Source of the DNA: Geodermatophilus pulveris
Lineage (GTDB): Bacteria; Actinomycetota; Actinomycetes; Mycobacteriales; Geodermatophilaceae
Assembly (NCBI RefSeq): GCF_900188375.1
Contig: NZ_FZOO01000002.1
Location: forward strand, 600,083 to 664,082
Direction of reading: 5' to 3'
Length of the DNA stretch: 64,000 nt
Made by a program: the position numbers and the translations under genes. Every line of letters starts with the position of its first letter. Within the stretch, counting starts at the first letter, position 1. Positions 39,876 through 52,848 of the stretch are shown here, in pieces. The notes beneath the pieces are model-generated. The model searched no databases and had not been told where the DNA came from. It worked only from the letters and a program-made list of their open reading frames with translations.

Positions 39876-41993
39876 CTAGGCGTGTGCGGCGTCGAGCTGG
39901 CGGAGTTCCTTCTTCAGCTCCGTGAGTTCGTCGCGCAGCCGGGCGGCGACCTCGAACTGCAGCTCCCGCGCAGCGGCCAGCATCTGGTCGTTCATCTGGG
40001 TGATCAGGTCGGCCAGCTCGGCGCGCGGCAGCCCCTGGGTGTCGATGCCGCCGGCCTTCGCCCGCGCCTTCGAGGACAGCCCGGGCACCGGGGCCTTGCC
40101 GCGGGACTGCTGCCGACCCGACCCGCCCAGCAGCTCGGTGGAGGTCTCGGTCTCCTCCGCCGCGCGGTAGATGCCGTCGAGGATGTCGACGATCTTCTTG
40201 CGCAGCGGCTGCGGGTCGATGCCGCGCTCGCGGTTGTAGGCGATCTGCTTCTCGCGGCGCCGGTTGGTCTCCTCGATCGCCTGCGCCATCGACGGGGTGA
40301 TGGTGTCGGCGTACATGTGCACCTGGCCGGAGACGTTGCGCGCCGCGCGGCCGATCGTCTGGATGAGCGACCGGTTGGACCGCAGGAAGCCCTCCTTGTC
40401 GGCGTCGAGGATGGCCACCAGAGAGACCTCGGGGAGGTCCAGGCCCTCACGCAGCAGGTTGATGCCGACCAGCACGTCGTACTCACCCTGCCGCAGCTCG
40501 CGCAGCAGCTCCACGCGGCGCAGCGTGTCCACCTCGGAGTGCAGGTAGCGCACCTTGATGCCGAGCTCGAGCAGGTAGTCGGTGAGGTCCTCGGCCATCT
40601 TCTTGGTCAGCGTGGTGACCAGGACCCGCTCGTCCTTGTCGGTGCGCAGCCGGATCTCGTGCACCAGGTCGTCGATCTGGCCCTTGGTCGGCTTGACGAC
40701 GACCTCGGGGTCGACCAGGCCGGTGGGGCGGATGACCTGCTCGACGACGTCGCCCTGGACCCGGCCCAGCTCGTAGTCGCCCGGGGTGGCCGACAGGTAG
40801 ACGGTCTGGCCGATCCGGTCGGTGAACTCCTCCCACTTGAGCGGCCGGTTGTCCATGGCCGACGGCAGCCGGAAGCCGTGCTCCACCAGGGTGCGCTTGC
40901 GGCTCATGTCGCCCTCGTACATGCCGCCGATCTGCGGCACCGTCACGTGCGACTCGTCGATGACCAGCAGGAAGTCGTCGGGGAAGTAGTCGATGAGGCA
41001 GGCGCCTGCGCTGCCCGGGGCGCGCCCGTCGATGTGCCGCGAGTAGTTCTCGATGCCGGAGCAGAAGCCGACCTGGCGCATCATCTCGATGTCGTAGGTG
41101 GTGCGCATGCGCAGCCGCTGGGCCTCCAGCAGCTTGCCCTGCCGCTCCAGCTCGCCCAGCCGCTGCTCCAGCTCGGCCTCGATGGTGGCGATCGCGCGCT
41201 CCATCCGGTCGGGGCCGGCGACGTAGTGGGTGGCCGGGAAGACGAACAGCTCGTCGACCTCGCGGACCACCTCCCCGGTGAGCGGGTGCAGGTAGTACAG
41301 CCGCTCCACCTCGTCGCCGAACATCTCGATCCGGCAGGCGAGCTCCTCGTAGACCGGGAAGACCTCGATGGTGTCGCCGCGCACCCGGAAGGTGCCGCGG
41401 GTGAACGACAGGTCGTTGCGGGTGTACTGCTCGGTGACCAGGGTGCGCAGCAGATCGTCGCGGTCGCGCTCCTCGCCGACCTTGATCTTCAGCGCCCGCT
41501 CGACGTACTCCTCCGGCGTCCCCAGGCCGTAGATGCAGGAGACGGTGGAGACGACGACGACGTCCCGCCGGGTGAGCAGGCTGTTGGTGGCCGAGTGCCG
41601 CAGCCGCTCGACCTCCTCGTTGACCGACGAGTCCTTCTCGATGTAGGTGTCGGTCTGCGGGACGTACGCCTCGGGTTGGTAGTAGTCGTAGTAGGAGACG
41701 AAGTACTCGACCGCCGCGTCGGGCATGAGCTCGCGGAACTCGTTGGCCAGCTGCGCGGCCAGCGTCTTGTTCGGCGCCATCACCAGCGTCGGGCGCTGCA
41801 CCTGCTCGATCAGCCAGGCCGTCGTCGCCGACTTGCCGGTACCGGTGGCGCCGAGCAGCACGGTGTCGGTGGCGCCGGCCCTGACCCGCTCGGCCAGCGC
41901 GGTGATCGCGGCGGGCTGGTCGCCGGAGGGCTCGAACTCGCTGACGACGCGGAAGCGCCCGCGGGTGGGCCGGAGGTCGGTGGTGGTGCGCAC
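39876..41993 (-). CDS. uvrB: Excinuclease ABC subunit B
   Basis: DNA helicase-like core of nucleotide excision repair. 705 residues from GTG 41993. Walker [12 protein letters not shown] is near residue 45, the beta-hairpin region [21 protein letters not shown] near 100, DESHVT (Walker B) near 338, helicase motif VI region QTIGRAARN near 545, and the UVR motif that binds UvrC at the C-terminus ([20 protein letters not shown]). An upstream open frame to 42158 adds only low-complexity sequence. Divergent from glgX; I found no convincing SOS box. Confidence 0.97.
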   Translation of the reverse strand: MRTTTDLRPTRGRFRVVSEFEPSGDQPAAITALAERVRAGATDTVLLGATGTGKSATTAWLIEQVQRPTLVMAPNKTLAAQLANEFRELMPDAAVEYFVSYYDYYQPEAYVPQTDTYIEKDSSVNEEVERLRHSATNSLLTRRDVVVVSTVSCIYGLGTPEEYVERALKIKVGEERDRDDLLRTLVTEQYTRNDLSFTRGTFRVRGDTIEVFPVYEELACRIEMFGDEVERLYYLHPLTGEVVREVDELFVFPATHYVAGPDRMERAIATIEAELEQRLGELERQGKLLEAQRLRMRTTYDIEMMRQVGFCSGIENYSRHIDGRAPGSAGACLIDYFPDDFLLVIDESHVTVPQIGGMYEGDMSRKRTLVEHGFRLPSAMDNRPLKWEEFTDRIGQTVYLSATPGDYELGRVQGDVVEQVIRPTGLVDPEVVVKPTKGQIDDLVHEIRLRTDKDERVLVTTLTKKMAEDLTDYLLELGIKVRYLHSEVDTLRRVELLRELRQGEYDVLVGINLLREGLDLPEVSLVAILDADKEGFLRSNRSLIQTIGRAARNVSGQVHMYADTITPSMAQAIEETNRRREKQIAYNRERGIDPQPLRKKIVDILDGIYRAAEETETSTELLGGSGRQQSRGKAPVPGLSSKARAKAGGIDTQGLPRAELADLITQMNDQMLAAARELQFEVAARLRDELTELKKELRQLDAAHA

Positions 41994-42442
41994 GGGACGA
42001 CGGTACGACCGGCCAGTGACGGGACGGCGCCGCTGAGCCGTGGGCGCACGCGCGGGACGGGCGGGACGCCGGGACCGGCGGTGCGGTGCTTGCACCCGTC
42101 CGGGGAGCCGCCTAGCGTCCCCCGTCGCAGGAGCGGTGACCGCCGGGGCCAGCGCCACCCGGGGTCACGGATCCCGGACGAGGTCGGTCCCGGCGTCGCC
42201 GCCCGCCCTGCGCACGACGCCCCCTGCGGAGACGCCCGCGGGGGGCGTCGTCGTCCTCCCTGCCCGGGCCCCGCCCGCGGTGAGCGGGGTCTCCGCGGCG
42301 CCGCGTCCGGGGAGGATTGGGCCGCGTCGCGGCCGGGAACGACCACCCGGAAGACCACGCGCACCGACCTCCCCGCCCGCGGCCCGCGGCGGGAGGCCAC
42401 CGGCCCCCGGCGACCGGGGGCGCCAAGCAGGAGGACCTCGCA
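41994..42442. promoter_or_regulatory. Divergent uvrB / glgX region (449 bp) with leader hairpins
   Basis: No gene supported. ACGACGCCCCC (42214-42224) pairs with GGGGGCGTCGT (42241-42251), 11 bp, 16-base loop. GCCCCCGG (42403-42410) pairs with CCGGGGGC (42414-42421), 8 bp, three-base loop, and ends about seven bases before the AGGAGG site of glgX. Both could be leader structures of the glgX-treY transcript. Promoters for both genes must also lie here but I cannot place them. Confidence 0.45.
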
Positions 42443-44553
<2,111 letters not shown>

Positions 44554-44557
<4 letters not shown>

Positions 44558-44595
44558 GCGGGCCGGTCGTGAGCGGGCCGGTCGTGAGCGGGTCC
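44554..44595 (+). repeat. 15-bp direct repeat at the treY start
   Basis: GTGAGCGGGCCGGTC occurs at 44554-44568 and 44569-44583 and again in part from 44584. It is in frame, encodes VSGPV twice and VSG once, and each copy begins with a possible GTG start. Confidence 0.9.
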
Positions 44596-46953
44596 GCGCC
44601 GCTGAGCCCGGACCGCCGCCGCGACGTCCCGACCGGGACCTACCGCCTGCAGGTCACCGCCGACTTCACCCTGGACGACGCCGCCGCCGTGGCCGGCTAC
44701 CTGGCCGACCTCGGCGTCAGCCACGCCTACACCTCCCCGCTGCTGCGGTCGGCGGCGGGCAGCACGCACGGCTACGACACCGTCGACCACGCGCACATCG
44801 ACGAGCCGCGCGGCGGCCGGGCCGGCTTCGACCGGCTGGTCGCCGCGCTGCACGAGCAGGGGCTCGGCCTGGTGCTGGACCTGGTGCCCAACCACATGGG
44901 CATCGCCGACCCGGCCGAGGCGCCCTGGTGGTGGGACGTGCTGCGGCACGGGCGGGACAGCGCCCACGCGGCCGCCTTCGACGTCGACTGGGACTTCGGC
45001 GGCGGCCGGGTGCGCGTCCCGGTGCTCGGCTCGGCCGACGACGTCGAGAAGCTCGAGGTGGTCCGGACGGAGGACGGCCCGGAGCTGCGGTACTACGACA
45101 ACCGCTTCCCCGTCGCGCCGGGCACCGGCGAGGGCACGCCGCAGGAGGTGCACGACCGGCAGCACTACGAGCTGGTCGACTGGCGGCGGGCCGACCGCGA
45201 CCTCAACTACCGGCGGTTCTTCGCGATCAACACCCTCGCGGGGCTGCGCGCGGAGGACCCGGCGGTCTTCGAGGCCACCCACCGGCTGGTGCTGGACCTG
45301 GTCGCCGGGGGCGCGGTCGACGGGCTGCGGATCGACCACCCCGACGGCCTGGCCGACCCCAAGGGGTACCTGGACCGGCTGGCCGAGGCCGCCGGCGGTC
45401 GGTGGACCGTCGTGGAGAAGATCCTGGAGCCGGGCGAGGACCTGCCGGGGTCGTGGCGGGCCGCCGGGACGACCGGCTACGACGCGCTGGCCGAGGTCGA
45501 CCAGGTGCTGGTCGACCCGGGCGGCGAGGCGCGGATGAGCGCGCTGGACACCGAGGTCTCCGGCGCCCCGGTCGACTACGCGGAGCTGGTGCGGCGGAGC
45601 AAGCGCGAGGTGACCGACGGGATCCTCGGCTCGGAGCTGGCCCGGCTGGTGCGGGTGATCGGCGAGCTGCCGGGGGTGTCCCGGGAGGACGGGCTGGAGG
45701 CGCTGGCCGAGCTGCTGGCGTCCTTCCCGGTCTACCGCACCTACCTGCCCGACGGCCGCGAGCACCTGGACGCCACGGTGGCCGCCGTGCGGGAGCGCCG
45801 TCCCGACCTCGCCGCCGCCCTGGACGCGCTGCACCCGGTGCTGTCCCAGGCCGGCAGCGAGGCGGCGACCCGCTTCGAGCAGACCAGCGGCCCGGTCATG
45901 GCCAAGGGCGTCGAGGACAGCGCCTACTACCGCTGGGCGCGCTTCGTCGTGCTCAACGAGGTGGGCGGCGACCCGGCGCGGTTCGGCAGCACGGTCGAGG
46001 AGTTCCACGAGGCGCAGCGGCGCCGCGCGGAGGGCCGGTCGGCGTCGATGACCACGCTGTCGACCCACGACACCAAGCGCAGCGAGGACACCCGGGCCCG
46101 GCTGGCCGTGCTGGCCGAGCTCGCCGGGGAGTGGGCCGACCTGGTCCGCGGGCTCCTGACCCGCCACCCGCTGCCCGACCGGCCGCTGGCGCACCTGGTG
46201 TGGCAGAACCTGGTCGGGGCGTGGCCGCTGTCGCGGGAGCGGGCGCACGCCTATGCGGAGAAGGCCGCCCGCGAGGCGGGCCTGTCGACGACGTGGACCG
46301 ACGTGGACGAGGAGTTCGAGACCGCGCTGTACGAGATGGTCGACGCGGCCTACGACGACGAGCGGACCTCCGCGGAGATCGAGCGGTTCGTCGCCCGCAT
46401 CACGCCGTCCGGCCGGTCCAACTCGCTGGCGCAGAAGCTGCTGCAGCTGACCATGCCCGGCGTCCCGGACGTCTACCAGGGCACCGAGCTGTGGGACCAC
46501 TCGCTGGTCGACCCGGACAACCGCCGCCCGGTCGACTACGCGGAGCGCCGCCGGCTGCTGGCCCGGCTGGACGACGGGGAGGTGCCCGGGGTCGACGACA
46601 CCGGCGCGGCCAAGCTGCTCGTGGTGTCCCGGGTGCTGCGGGCCCGCCGGGAGCACCCGGAGTGGTTCGCCGGGTACGAGCCGGTGACGGCGTCCGGCCC
46701 GGGCGCCGACCACCTGGTGGCCTACGACCGGGGCGGCGTGGTGCCCGTGGCGACCCGGCTGCCGGTGGGCCTGTCGATCGCCGGCTGGGGCGACACGGCG
46801 CTGCAGCTGCCGACCGGGGCCTGGCGCGACCTGCTCACCGGCGGGCGGCACGTGTCCGACGCCGGTGGCCTCCCGGTGGCCGCGCTGCTGGAGCGGTTGC
46901 CGGTCGCCCTGCTCGTGCACGACCAGCCGGGGACGGCGCCGGCGGCCGGGTGA
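44554..46953 (+). CDS. treY: Maltooligosyl trehalose synthase
   Basis: Converts the reducing-end alpha-1,4 bond of maltodextrins to alpha-1,1, the first step of the TreYZ pathway. 799 residues, somewhat longer than typical because of the Ser/Gly/Pro start. Blocks: GTYRLQVTADFTLDDA near 28, LVPNHMGIADP near 110, DGLRIDHPDGLADPKGYLDR near 255, VVEKILEPGE near 288, TLSTHDTKRSEDTRAR near 506, and VPDVYQGTELWDHSLVDPDNR near 636. The start region contains a 15-bp repeat offering three in-frame GTG codons (44554, 44569, 44584). The partner treZ lies 4 kb downstream, not adjacent. Confidence 0.96.
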
Positions 46954-46959
46954 GAGGGA

Positions 46960-46993
46960 GGTCACGCCGCCGTCCGCGGGCGGCGGCGTGGCC
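46960..46993 (+). terminator. Terminator hairpin after treY
   Basis: CACGCCGCCG (46963-46972) pairs with CGGCGGCGTG (46981-46990), extended by GG/CC beyond a T-G pair, six bases after the treY stop. It separates the glgX-treY operon from the rpf leader. The remainder of the 316-bp spacer to 47269 is promoter and riboswitch. Confidence 0.8.
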
Positions 46994-47029
46994 TGGCCGA
47001 CCTGTGGGGCCGGTGTCGTCTCGCCGTGA

Positions 47030-47851
<822 letters not shown>

Positions 47852-47868
47852 CCCCTCCCTGAGGCGCC

Positions 47869-47924
47869 GATCACGGCGCCGTGACCGCCCCCGGAGCCCG
47901 TCCGGTGGTCACGGCGCCATGATC
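47869..47924. terminator. Bidirectional terminator-like inverted repeat
   Basis: GATCACGGCGCCGTGACC (47869-47886) and GGTCACGGCGCCATGATC (47907-47924) are complementary at 17 of 18 positions around a 20-base loop, lying between the convergent rpf and permease genes. The first arm is itself palindromic (TCACGGCGCCGTGA) and the second differs by one base, so the element might also bind a protein. Confidence 0.75.
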
Positions 47925-47941
47925 GCGGCGACGCCGGCCGC

Positions 47942-49162
47942 TCAGAAGCGGATGGCGTCGATCACCCTGGCGCGGACGGCGATGACGGCGGGGAGCAGCC
48001 CGGCCAGCGCGCCGACCGCGGTGGCGGCCACCAGCCCCTCCACCGCCGCCGCGACCGGGAAGCCGGGGGTGTCGGCCAGCGGCACTCCGCCGTTGAGCAG
48101 CGACTCCAGCGGCAGGCTGCGGACCAGCACCACCGACAGCGCCACCGCCCCCAGCCCGGCCATGAACGTGGCGCAGACGCTCTCCAGCATGATCGCGGAG
48201 AAGATCCGCGACGAGGTGGCGCCGAAGCTGCGCCGCACGCCGATCTCCCGGATCCGCTGGCGGACGGTCACCAGCCCGATGTTGAGCACGCCCAGCCCGC
48301 CGAGGACGAGCACCACGGTGCCCGCCCCGCGGATGGCCAGCCGGAGCAGGCCGAGGGTCTCCTCCAGGCCCTCGGAGTCCTGCCGGTAGGCGTCCACCTG
48401 GGCCCCGCCGAGCGCCAGGCCCAGGTCGTTGGCGACCACCGCCATCACCTCGTCGGCCTGCTCGGGCGGCACCCACAGCTCCAGCGTCGACGAGCCGTGG
48501 GCCATCGCCGCCGGGTCGGCCGGACCCGGCTCGTCCCACGGGCCGGCCGACCGGTCCACCCGGTAGGCGAGCAGCTCCTCGCCGTGGCCCTCGCGGACCA
48601 CGCCCACGATCGCGGCCCGCACCGGGCGCGACCCGCTGATGACGACGGTCGGGCGGGTGCTCAGGTCCGGCACGCCGAGCGCGCCGAGGAACGCCTCGTT
48701 GACGACGACGGCCGGCGCCAGGCTGTCCCGGTCGCCCTCACGCAGCCACCGGCCCTCGACCGGCTCGACGCGGTGCAGCGGCCCGTAGGACGGCGAGACG
48801 CGCCGGGTCTGCACCGACCGGGTACCCCCGGGCAACCGGAAGCGGGTCTCCTCGTGGGCGATGCTCGCCGTCCCGGTGATCCCGTACCGCCCGGTGAGGT
48901 CGGTGACGGCCGCGTCCCACTCCCCCGCGGCCGGCGGCATCCCGGTCTGCGGGTCGTAGGCGGTGACCGCGACGGTGGCCGGGCGCCCGCCGTAGCGCTC
49001 GCCCTGCTCCTGCTGCACCTGGGCGACGATGAGGCCGAGCGCGGTCACCGTGGTCATGGCGAAGACGGCCAGGAAGACGCCGACGAGGGAGAGCACCACG
49101 CGGGCCTTGTGCACCCGCACCTCGCTCCACGCCTCGGCGAGCGTGGCCAGCACCGGGGTCAC
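47942..49162 (-). CDS. MacB/FtsX-like ABC transporter permease
   Basis: 406 residues: one N-terminal helix (VVLSLVGVFLAVFAMTTV), a long extracytoplasmic MacB-PCD-type domain (about 55-270), then three C-terminal helices with VLVLGGLGVLNIGLVTVRQRIREIGVRRSFGA in two parts, the coupling signature of this family. The start GTG 49162 overlaps the ATPase stop (GTGA). With its ATPase and adaptor it forms a tripartite-like exporter; substrate could be a peptide, a lipid or an antibiotic. Confidence 0.9.
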   Translation of the reverse strand: MTPVLATLAEAWSEVRVHKARVVLSLVGVFLAVFAMTTVTALGLIVAQVQQEQGERYGGRPATVAVTAYDPQTGMPPAAGEWDAAVTDLTGRYGITGTASIAHEETRFRLPGGTRSVQTRRVSPSYGPLHRVEPVEGRWLREGDRDSLAPAVVVNEAFLGALGVPDLSTRPTVVISGSRPVRAAIVGVVREGHGEELLAYRVDRSAGPWDEPGPADPAAMAHGSSTLELWVPPEQADEVMAVVANDLGLALGGAQVDAYRQDSEGLEETLGLLRLAIRGAGTVVLVLGGLGVLNIGLVTVRQRIREIGVRRSFGATSSRIFSAIMLESVCATFMAGLGAVALSVVLVRSLPLESLLNGGVPLADTPGFPVAAAVEGLVAATAVGALAGLLPAVIAVRARVIDAIRF

Positions 49163-49875
49163 CGGGCGGCCTCCGGGACCGGCGCGGCCGCGTCGGCGAG
49201 CGGCGTGAGCCGGCCGGCGTCCAGCCGGTAGCGGCGGTCGGCGAGCCGGGCGACGTTCTGGTCGTGGGTGATCGTGACCAGCGCCGCGCCGCCGGCCGCG
49301 GCGGCCCCGGCCAGCAGCGCCATGACCTGCGCGCCGGTCTCCACGTCGAGGGCGCCGGTCGGCTCGTCGGCCAGCACCACCCGCGGCGCGCGCACCAGCG
49401 CCCGGGCGATGGCCACCCGCTGCTGCTCACCACCGGAGAGCCGCTCGGGGACCATGTCGGTGCGGGCGCCGAGGCCCACCCGGTCGAGCATCGCGCGCGC
49501 GGTGGCTCGCCGGCGCAGCACGTCGCGGCCGCGGGCGTACAGCAGCGGGGCGGCCACGTTCTCCTCCGCGGTGCGCCGCGGCAGCAGGTTGAACTGCTGG
49601 AAGACGAAGCCGAACACCTCGCCGCGCAGCCGGGCCCGGCGGCGGGCGCGCAGCGCGCCGGTCGGCTCCCCGTCGAGCAGGTACTCACCGCCGGTGGGGG
49701 TGTCCAGCAGCCCGAGGATGTTGAGCAGGGTCGACTTGCCCGACCCGGAGCGGCCGACGACCGCCACGTGCTCGCCGGCGGCCACCTCCAGGTCGACGCC
49801 GGTGAGGATCGGCAGCACGCCGCCGTCGGGCAGCACGACCTCGCGGCTGATGCCGCGCAGCGACAGGAGGGTCAT
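49159..49875 (-). CDS. ABC transporter ATP-binding protein (MacB/LolD type)
   Basis: 238 residues with a complete ABC set: Walker A GRSGSGKSTLLN near 41, Q-loop FVFQQFNLLP near 90, signature ERLSGGEQQRVAIARAL near 143, Walker B VVLADEPTGALD near 166, and switch His ITHD near 200. Its start ATG 49875 overlaps the adaptor stop (ATGA). It energises the permease encoded downstream. Confidence 0.95.
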   Translation of the reverse strand: MTLLSLRGISREVVLPDGGVLPILTGVDLEVAAGEHVAVVGRSGSGKSTLLNILGLLDTPTGGEYLLDGEPTGALRARRRARLRGEVFGFVFQQFNLLPRRTAEENVAAPLLYARGRDVLRRRATARAMLDRVGLGARTDMVPERLSGGEQQRVAIARALVRAPRVVLADEPTGALDVETGAQVMALLAGAAAAGGAALVTITHDQNVARLADRRYRLDAGRLTPLADAAAPVPEAAR

Positions 49876-50918
49876 CCGTACGGCCCGGCCATCCCCGGCT
49901 CCTCGACGGTGTCGTCGGGCACCGGCACGAACAGCAGCAGCTGGTCGCCCTCGGCCAGGCCCTCGCGGACCTCGACCTGCTCGCCGTCGGTGAGCCCCAG
50001 GACGACCGACCGCTCCTCCTGGGCGCCGCCGGGGCCGACCACCCAGACGTTGCCGCGCTGCACCGAGCCCTGCACGGCGGTCACCGGGACGACCAGCACG
50101 TCCTCGGCCAGGCCGGCGTCCACGACGACCGTGGCGGCCATGCCGGCGAACACGGTGGTCCCGGCCGGGACCCGGCAGCGGGCGGTCGTGCCGCCCTGCC
50201 CCCCGCCGGCGGCGGCCGGGTCGGGGACGACGGCGTCGGGGCCGGCGGCCGGGTCAACCGGGGCGGCCGGCGCGCCCATCGTCAGCTCGGTGCACGGGAA
50301 CGGGGCCGGCCCGCCCTGCACCTCGACCTGCGCGGTGGACGGCGGGGCGAGCAGCCGGAACTGGTCGTCCTGGGTGAGCGTCGCGGTGACCGACAGCGTC
50401 CCCGGGGAGACGGCCGCGACCCGGTCGCCGACCGCGACGACCTGGTCGACCAGCACGTCGACGGCGCCGACGGTGCCCGCGGCGGGCGCGCGGACGGTCG
50501 TCGTCCGCACCAGCGGCTCCCGCGGCGTGCTCGTCGGGTTGCCGTCGGCGTCGGTGCCGGTGACCGGCGCGCGGTCCTCCTCCCAGCGCACCTCCAGCAC
50601 CGCGTCGCCCTCGGCGACCACCTCGCCGGGCTCGACCAGCACCCGCCGGACCGTGCCGGCCCGGGTGGCCCGGACCGGGACCGCGGCGTCGGCGACCACC
50701 GTGCCCTGCACGGTGACCGTGTTGGCGACCGTGCCGCGCGCGACGGGGACCACCGGGGAGGTGAGGTCGACCGGCGGCGCGCCCCCGGACACCGGCGCGG
50801 CCTCCCCGCTGCCCCCGCGGAAGGCGAGCACCACGAGCGCGGCGGCGATGACGGCCCACACCAGCAGCCGGAGCACCGGCAGGACGACGGTGCGGAGCGT
50901 GCTCGGGGCGCTGCTCAT
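49872..50918 (-). CDS. Membrane-fusion (HlyD/MacA-like) efflux adaptor
   Basis: 348 residues from ATG 50918 (GAGGAGT upstream). One N-terminal membrane anchor (VLPVLRLLVWAVIAAALVVLAF) is followed by a barrel-sandwich hybrid split by a short insert: VPVRATRAGTVRRVLVEPGEVVAEGD near 97 and VRAPAAGTVGAVDVLVDQVVAVGDRV near 160. A Pro/Ala/Gly-rich loop with two Cys lies near 220-245, then a C-terminal domain with LTDGEQVEVREGLAEGDQLLLF. First gene of the adaptor-ATPase-permease operon; divergent from treZ. Confidence 0.9.
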   Translation of the reverse strand: MSSAPSTLRTVVLPVLRLLVWAVIAAALVVLAFRGGSGEAAPVSGGAPPVDLTSPVVPVARGTVANTVTVQGTVVADAAVPVRATRAGTVRRVLVEPGEVVAEGDAVLEVRWEEDRAPVTGTDADGNPTSTPREPLVRTTTVRAPAAGTVGAVDVLVDQVVAVGDRVAAVSPGTLSVTATLTQDDQFRLLAPPSTAQVEVQGGPAPFPCTELTMGAPAAPVDPAAGPDAVVPDPAAAGGGQGGTTARCRVPAGTTVFAGMAATVVVDAGLAEDVLVVPVTAVQGSVQRGNVWVVGPGGAQEERSVVLGLTDGEQVEVREGLAEGDQLLLFVPVPDDTVEEPGMAGPYG

Positions 50919-51091
50919 GGGACTCCTCGGCGGCGGTGGGGCGGCGCGGCGGGCCCCTGCGGTAGCGCACGGTAACGACACCGACGCGCTCCGCATGACC
51001 GGTGGTGCGCGGCACGCCGGGAACGGGGGTTGGCGGCGCCCGGCGCGGGCATCTCCCCCGGGACACCCCGCCGGACCCTGGAGGCCCCTGC

Positions 51092-52846
51092 ATGTCCGCT
51101 GCCGTCGAGTTCGCCGTCTGGGCGCCGGTCCCGGAGCGGGTCCGGCTGCAGGTCGACGGGTCGGTCCACGACATGCGCCGGGACGGCGGGGGCTGGTGGC
51201 GCGCCGAGGTCGAGGCCGGCCCGGAGGCCGACTACGCCTTCCTGCTCGGGGACGACGACAAGCCGTACCCCGACCCGCGGTCGCGCCGCCAGCCCGAGGG
51301 CGTGCACGGGCCGTCCCGCCGCTTCGACCCGGCGTCGTACGCGTGGGGCGACGGCGCGTGGACCGGCCGCCCGCTGGCCGGCGGCGTGGTCTACGAGATG
51401 CACGTCGGCACGTTCACCCCCGAGGGGACCCTGGACGCGGCGGTCGGGCGGCTGGACCACCTGGTCGAGCTCGGCGTGGACTTCGTCGAGCTGCTGCCGG
51501 TCAACGGCTTCGACGGCACGCACAACTGGGGCTACGACGGCGTCCTCTGGTACACGGTGCAGGAGACCTACGGCGGCCCGGCGGCCTACCAGCGCTTCGT
51601 CGACGCCTGCCACCGGCGCGGCCTGGGCGTGGTCCAGGACGTCGTCTACAACCACCTCGGCCCGTCGGGGAACTACCTGCCGTTGTTCATGCCGGTGTTC
51701 AGCGAGGGCGGCGCCAACACCTGGGGCAGCTCGGTGAACCTGTCCGGACCGGACTCCGACGAGGTGCGCCGGTACGTCATCGACAACGCGCTCATGTGGC
51801 TGCGGGACATGCACGTCGACGGGCTGCGGCTGGACGCCGTCCACGCGCTGGTCGACGAGCGGGCCACCCACGTGCTGGAGGAGCTGGCCCAGGAGGTCGA
51901 CCGGCTGTCGGTCGCGGTCGGCCGGCCGCTGACGCTGATCGCGGAGAGCGACCTCAACGACCCGCGCATGGTCACCCCGCGGGTGGCCCACGGCACCGGC
52001 ATCCACGCGCAGTGGAGCGACGACTTCCACCACGCGCTGCACGCGACGCTCACCGGCGAGGGCCAGGGCTACTACCGGGACTTCGCCGACGCCGGCATCG
52101 GCGCGGTGGCCAAGACGCTGACCGGCGCCTTCTTCCACGACGGCGCGTGGTCCAGCTTCCGCCGCCGGCACCACGGCCGGCCGGTGGACACCGCGCTGCT
52201 GCCCGGCTGGAAGTTCGTCGGCTACCTGCAGGACCACGACCAGATCGGCAACCGCGCGGTCGGCGACCGCATCTCCGCGTCGCTGTCCCCCGGCCTGCTC
52301 GCCGTCGGGGCCACGCTGGTGCTGACCAGCCCGTTCACCCCGATGCTCTTCATGGGCGAGGAGTGGGGCGCGAGCACCCCGTGGCAGTTCTTCACCAGCC
52401 ACACCGACCCGGAGATCGGCCGGGCGACCGCCGAGGGGCGCAAGGGCGAGTTCGCCGAGCACGGGTGGGACGCCGACGAGGTGCCCGACCCGCAGGACCC
52501 GGAGACCTTCCAGCGCTCGAAGCTGGACTGGGCCGAGGTGGACGAGGACCCGCACGCGGGGCTGCTCGGCGTGCACCGGGCCCTGCTCGCCCTGCGCCGG
52601 GCGCACCCCGACCTCGTCGACCCCGACCTGGCCGCCGTGCGCGTGGCCTGGGACGACGCCGACCGCTGGCTGGTCGTGCACCGCGGCACGCTGCGGGTGG
52701 TGGTCAACCTCTCCGACCGCCCGTGCGAGATCGACCTGGACCGCACGGCGGGCGAGGTGCTCTTCGCCACCGGGGAGGTCCCGGCCGTCGAGGGCGCCAC
52801 GGTGACCCTGCCGGCGGAGAGCGCGGCCGTGGTCACCACCGCCTGA
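51092..52846 (+). CDS. treZ: Malto-oligosyltrehalose trehalohydrolase
   Basis: Releases trehalose from maltooligosyl trehalose made by TreY. 584 residues. N-terminal beta domain (FAVWAPVPERVRLQVDG), then the GH13 barrel with YEMHVGTFTPEGT near 103, DVVYNHLGPSGNYLP near 182, nucleophile DGLRLDAVHAL near 243, acid LIAESDLNDPR near 281, and the transition-state QDHDQIGNRA near 377. ATG 51092 follows GGAGG. treZ is separated from glgX-treY by rpf and the efflux operon. Confidence 0.96.
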   Translation: MSAAVEFAVWAPVPERVRLQVDGSVHDMRRDGGGWWRAEVEAGPEADYAFLLGDDDKPYPDPRSRRQPEGVHGPSRRFDPASYAWGDGAWTGRPLAGGVVYEMHVGTFTPEGTLDAAVGRLDHLVELGVDFVELLPVNGFDGTHNWGYDGVLWYTVQETYGGPAAYQRFVDACHRRGLGVVQDVVYNHLGPSGNYLPLFMPVFSEGGANTWGSSVNLSGPDSDEVRRYVIDNALMWLRDMHVDGLRLDAVHALVDERATHVLEELAQEVDRLSVAVGRPLTLIAESDLNDPRMVTPRVAHGTGIHAQWSDDFHHALHATLTGEGQGYYRDFADAGIGAVAKTLTGAFFHDGAWSSFRRRHHGRPVDTALLPGWKFVGYLQDHDQIGNRAVGDRISASLSPGLLAVGATLVLTSPFTPMLFMGEEWGASTPWQFFTSHTDPEIGRATAEGRKGEFAEHGWDADEVPDPQDPETFQRSKLDWAEVDEDPHAGLLGVHRALLALRRAHPDLVDPDLAAVRVAWDDADRWLVVHRGTLRVVVNLSDRPCEIDLDRTAGEVLFATGEVPAVEGATVTLPAESAAVVTTA

Positions 52847-52848
52847 CC

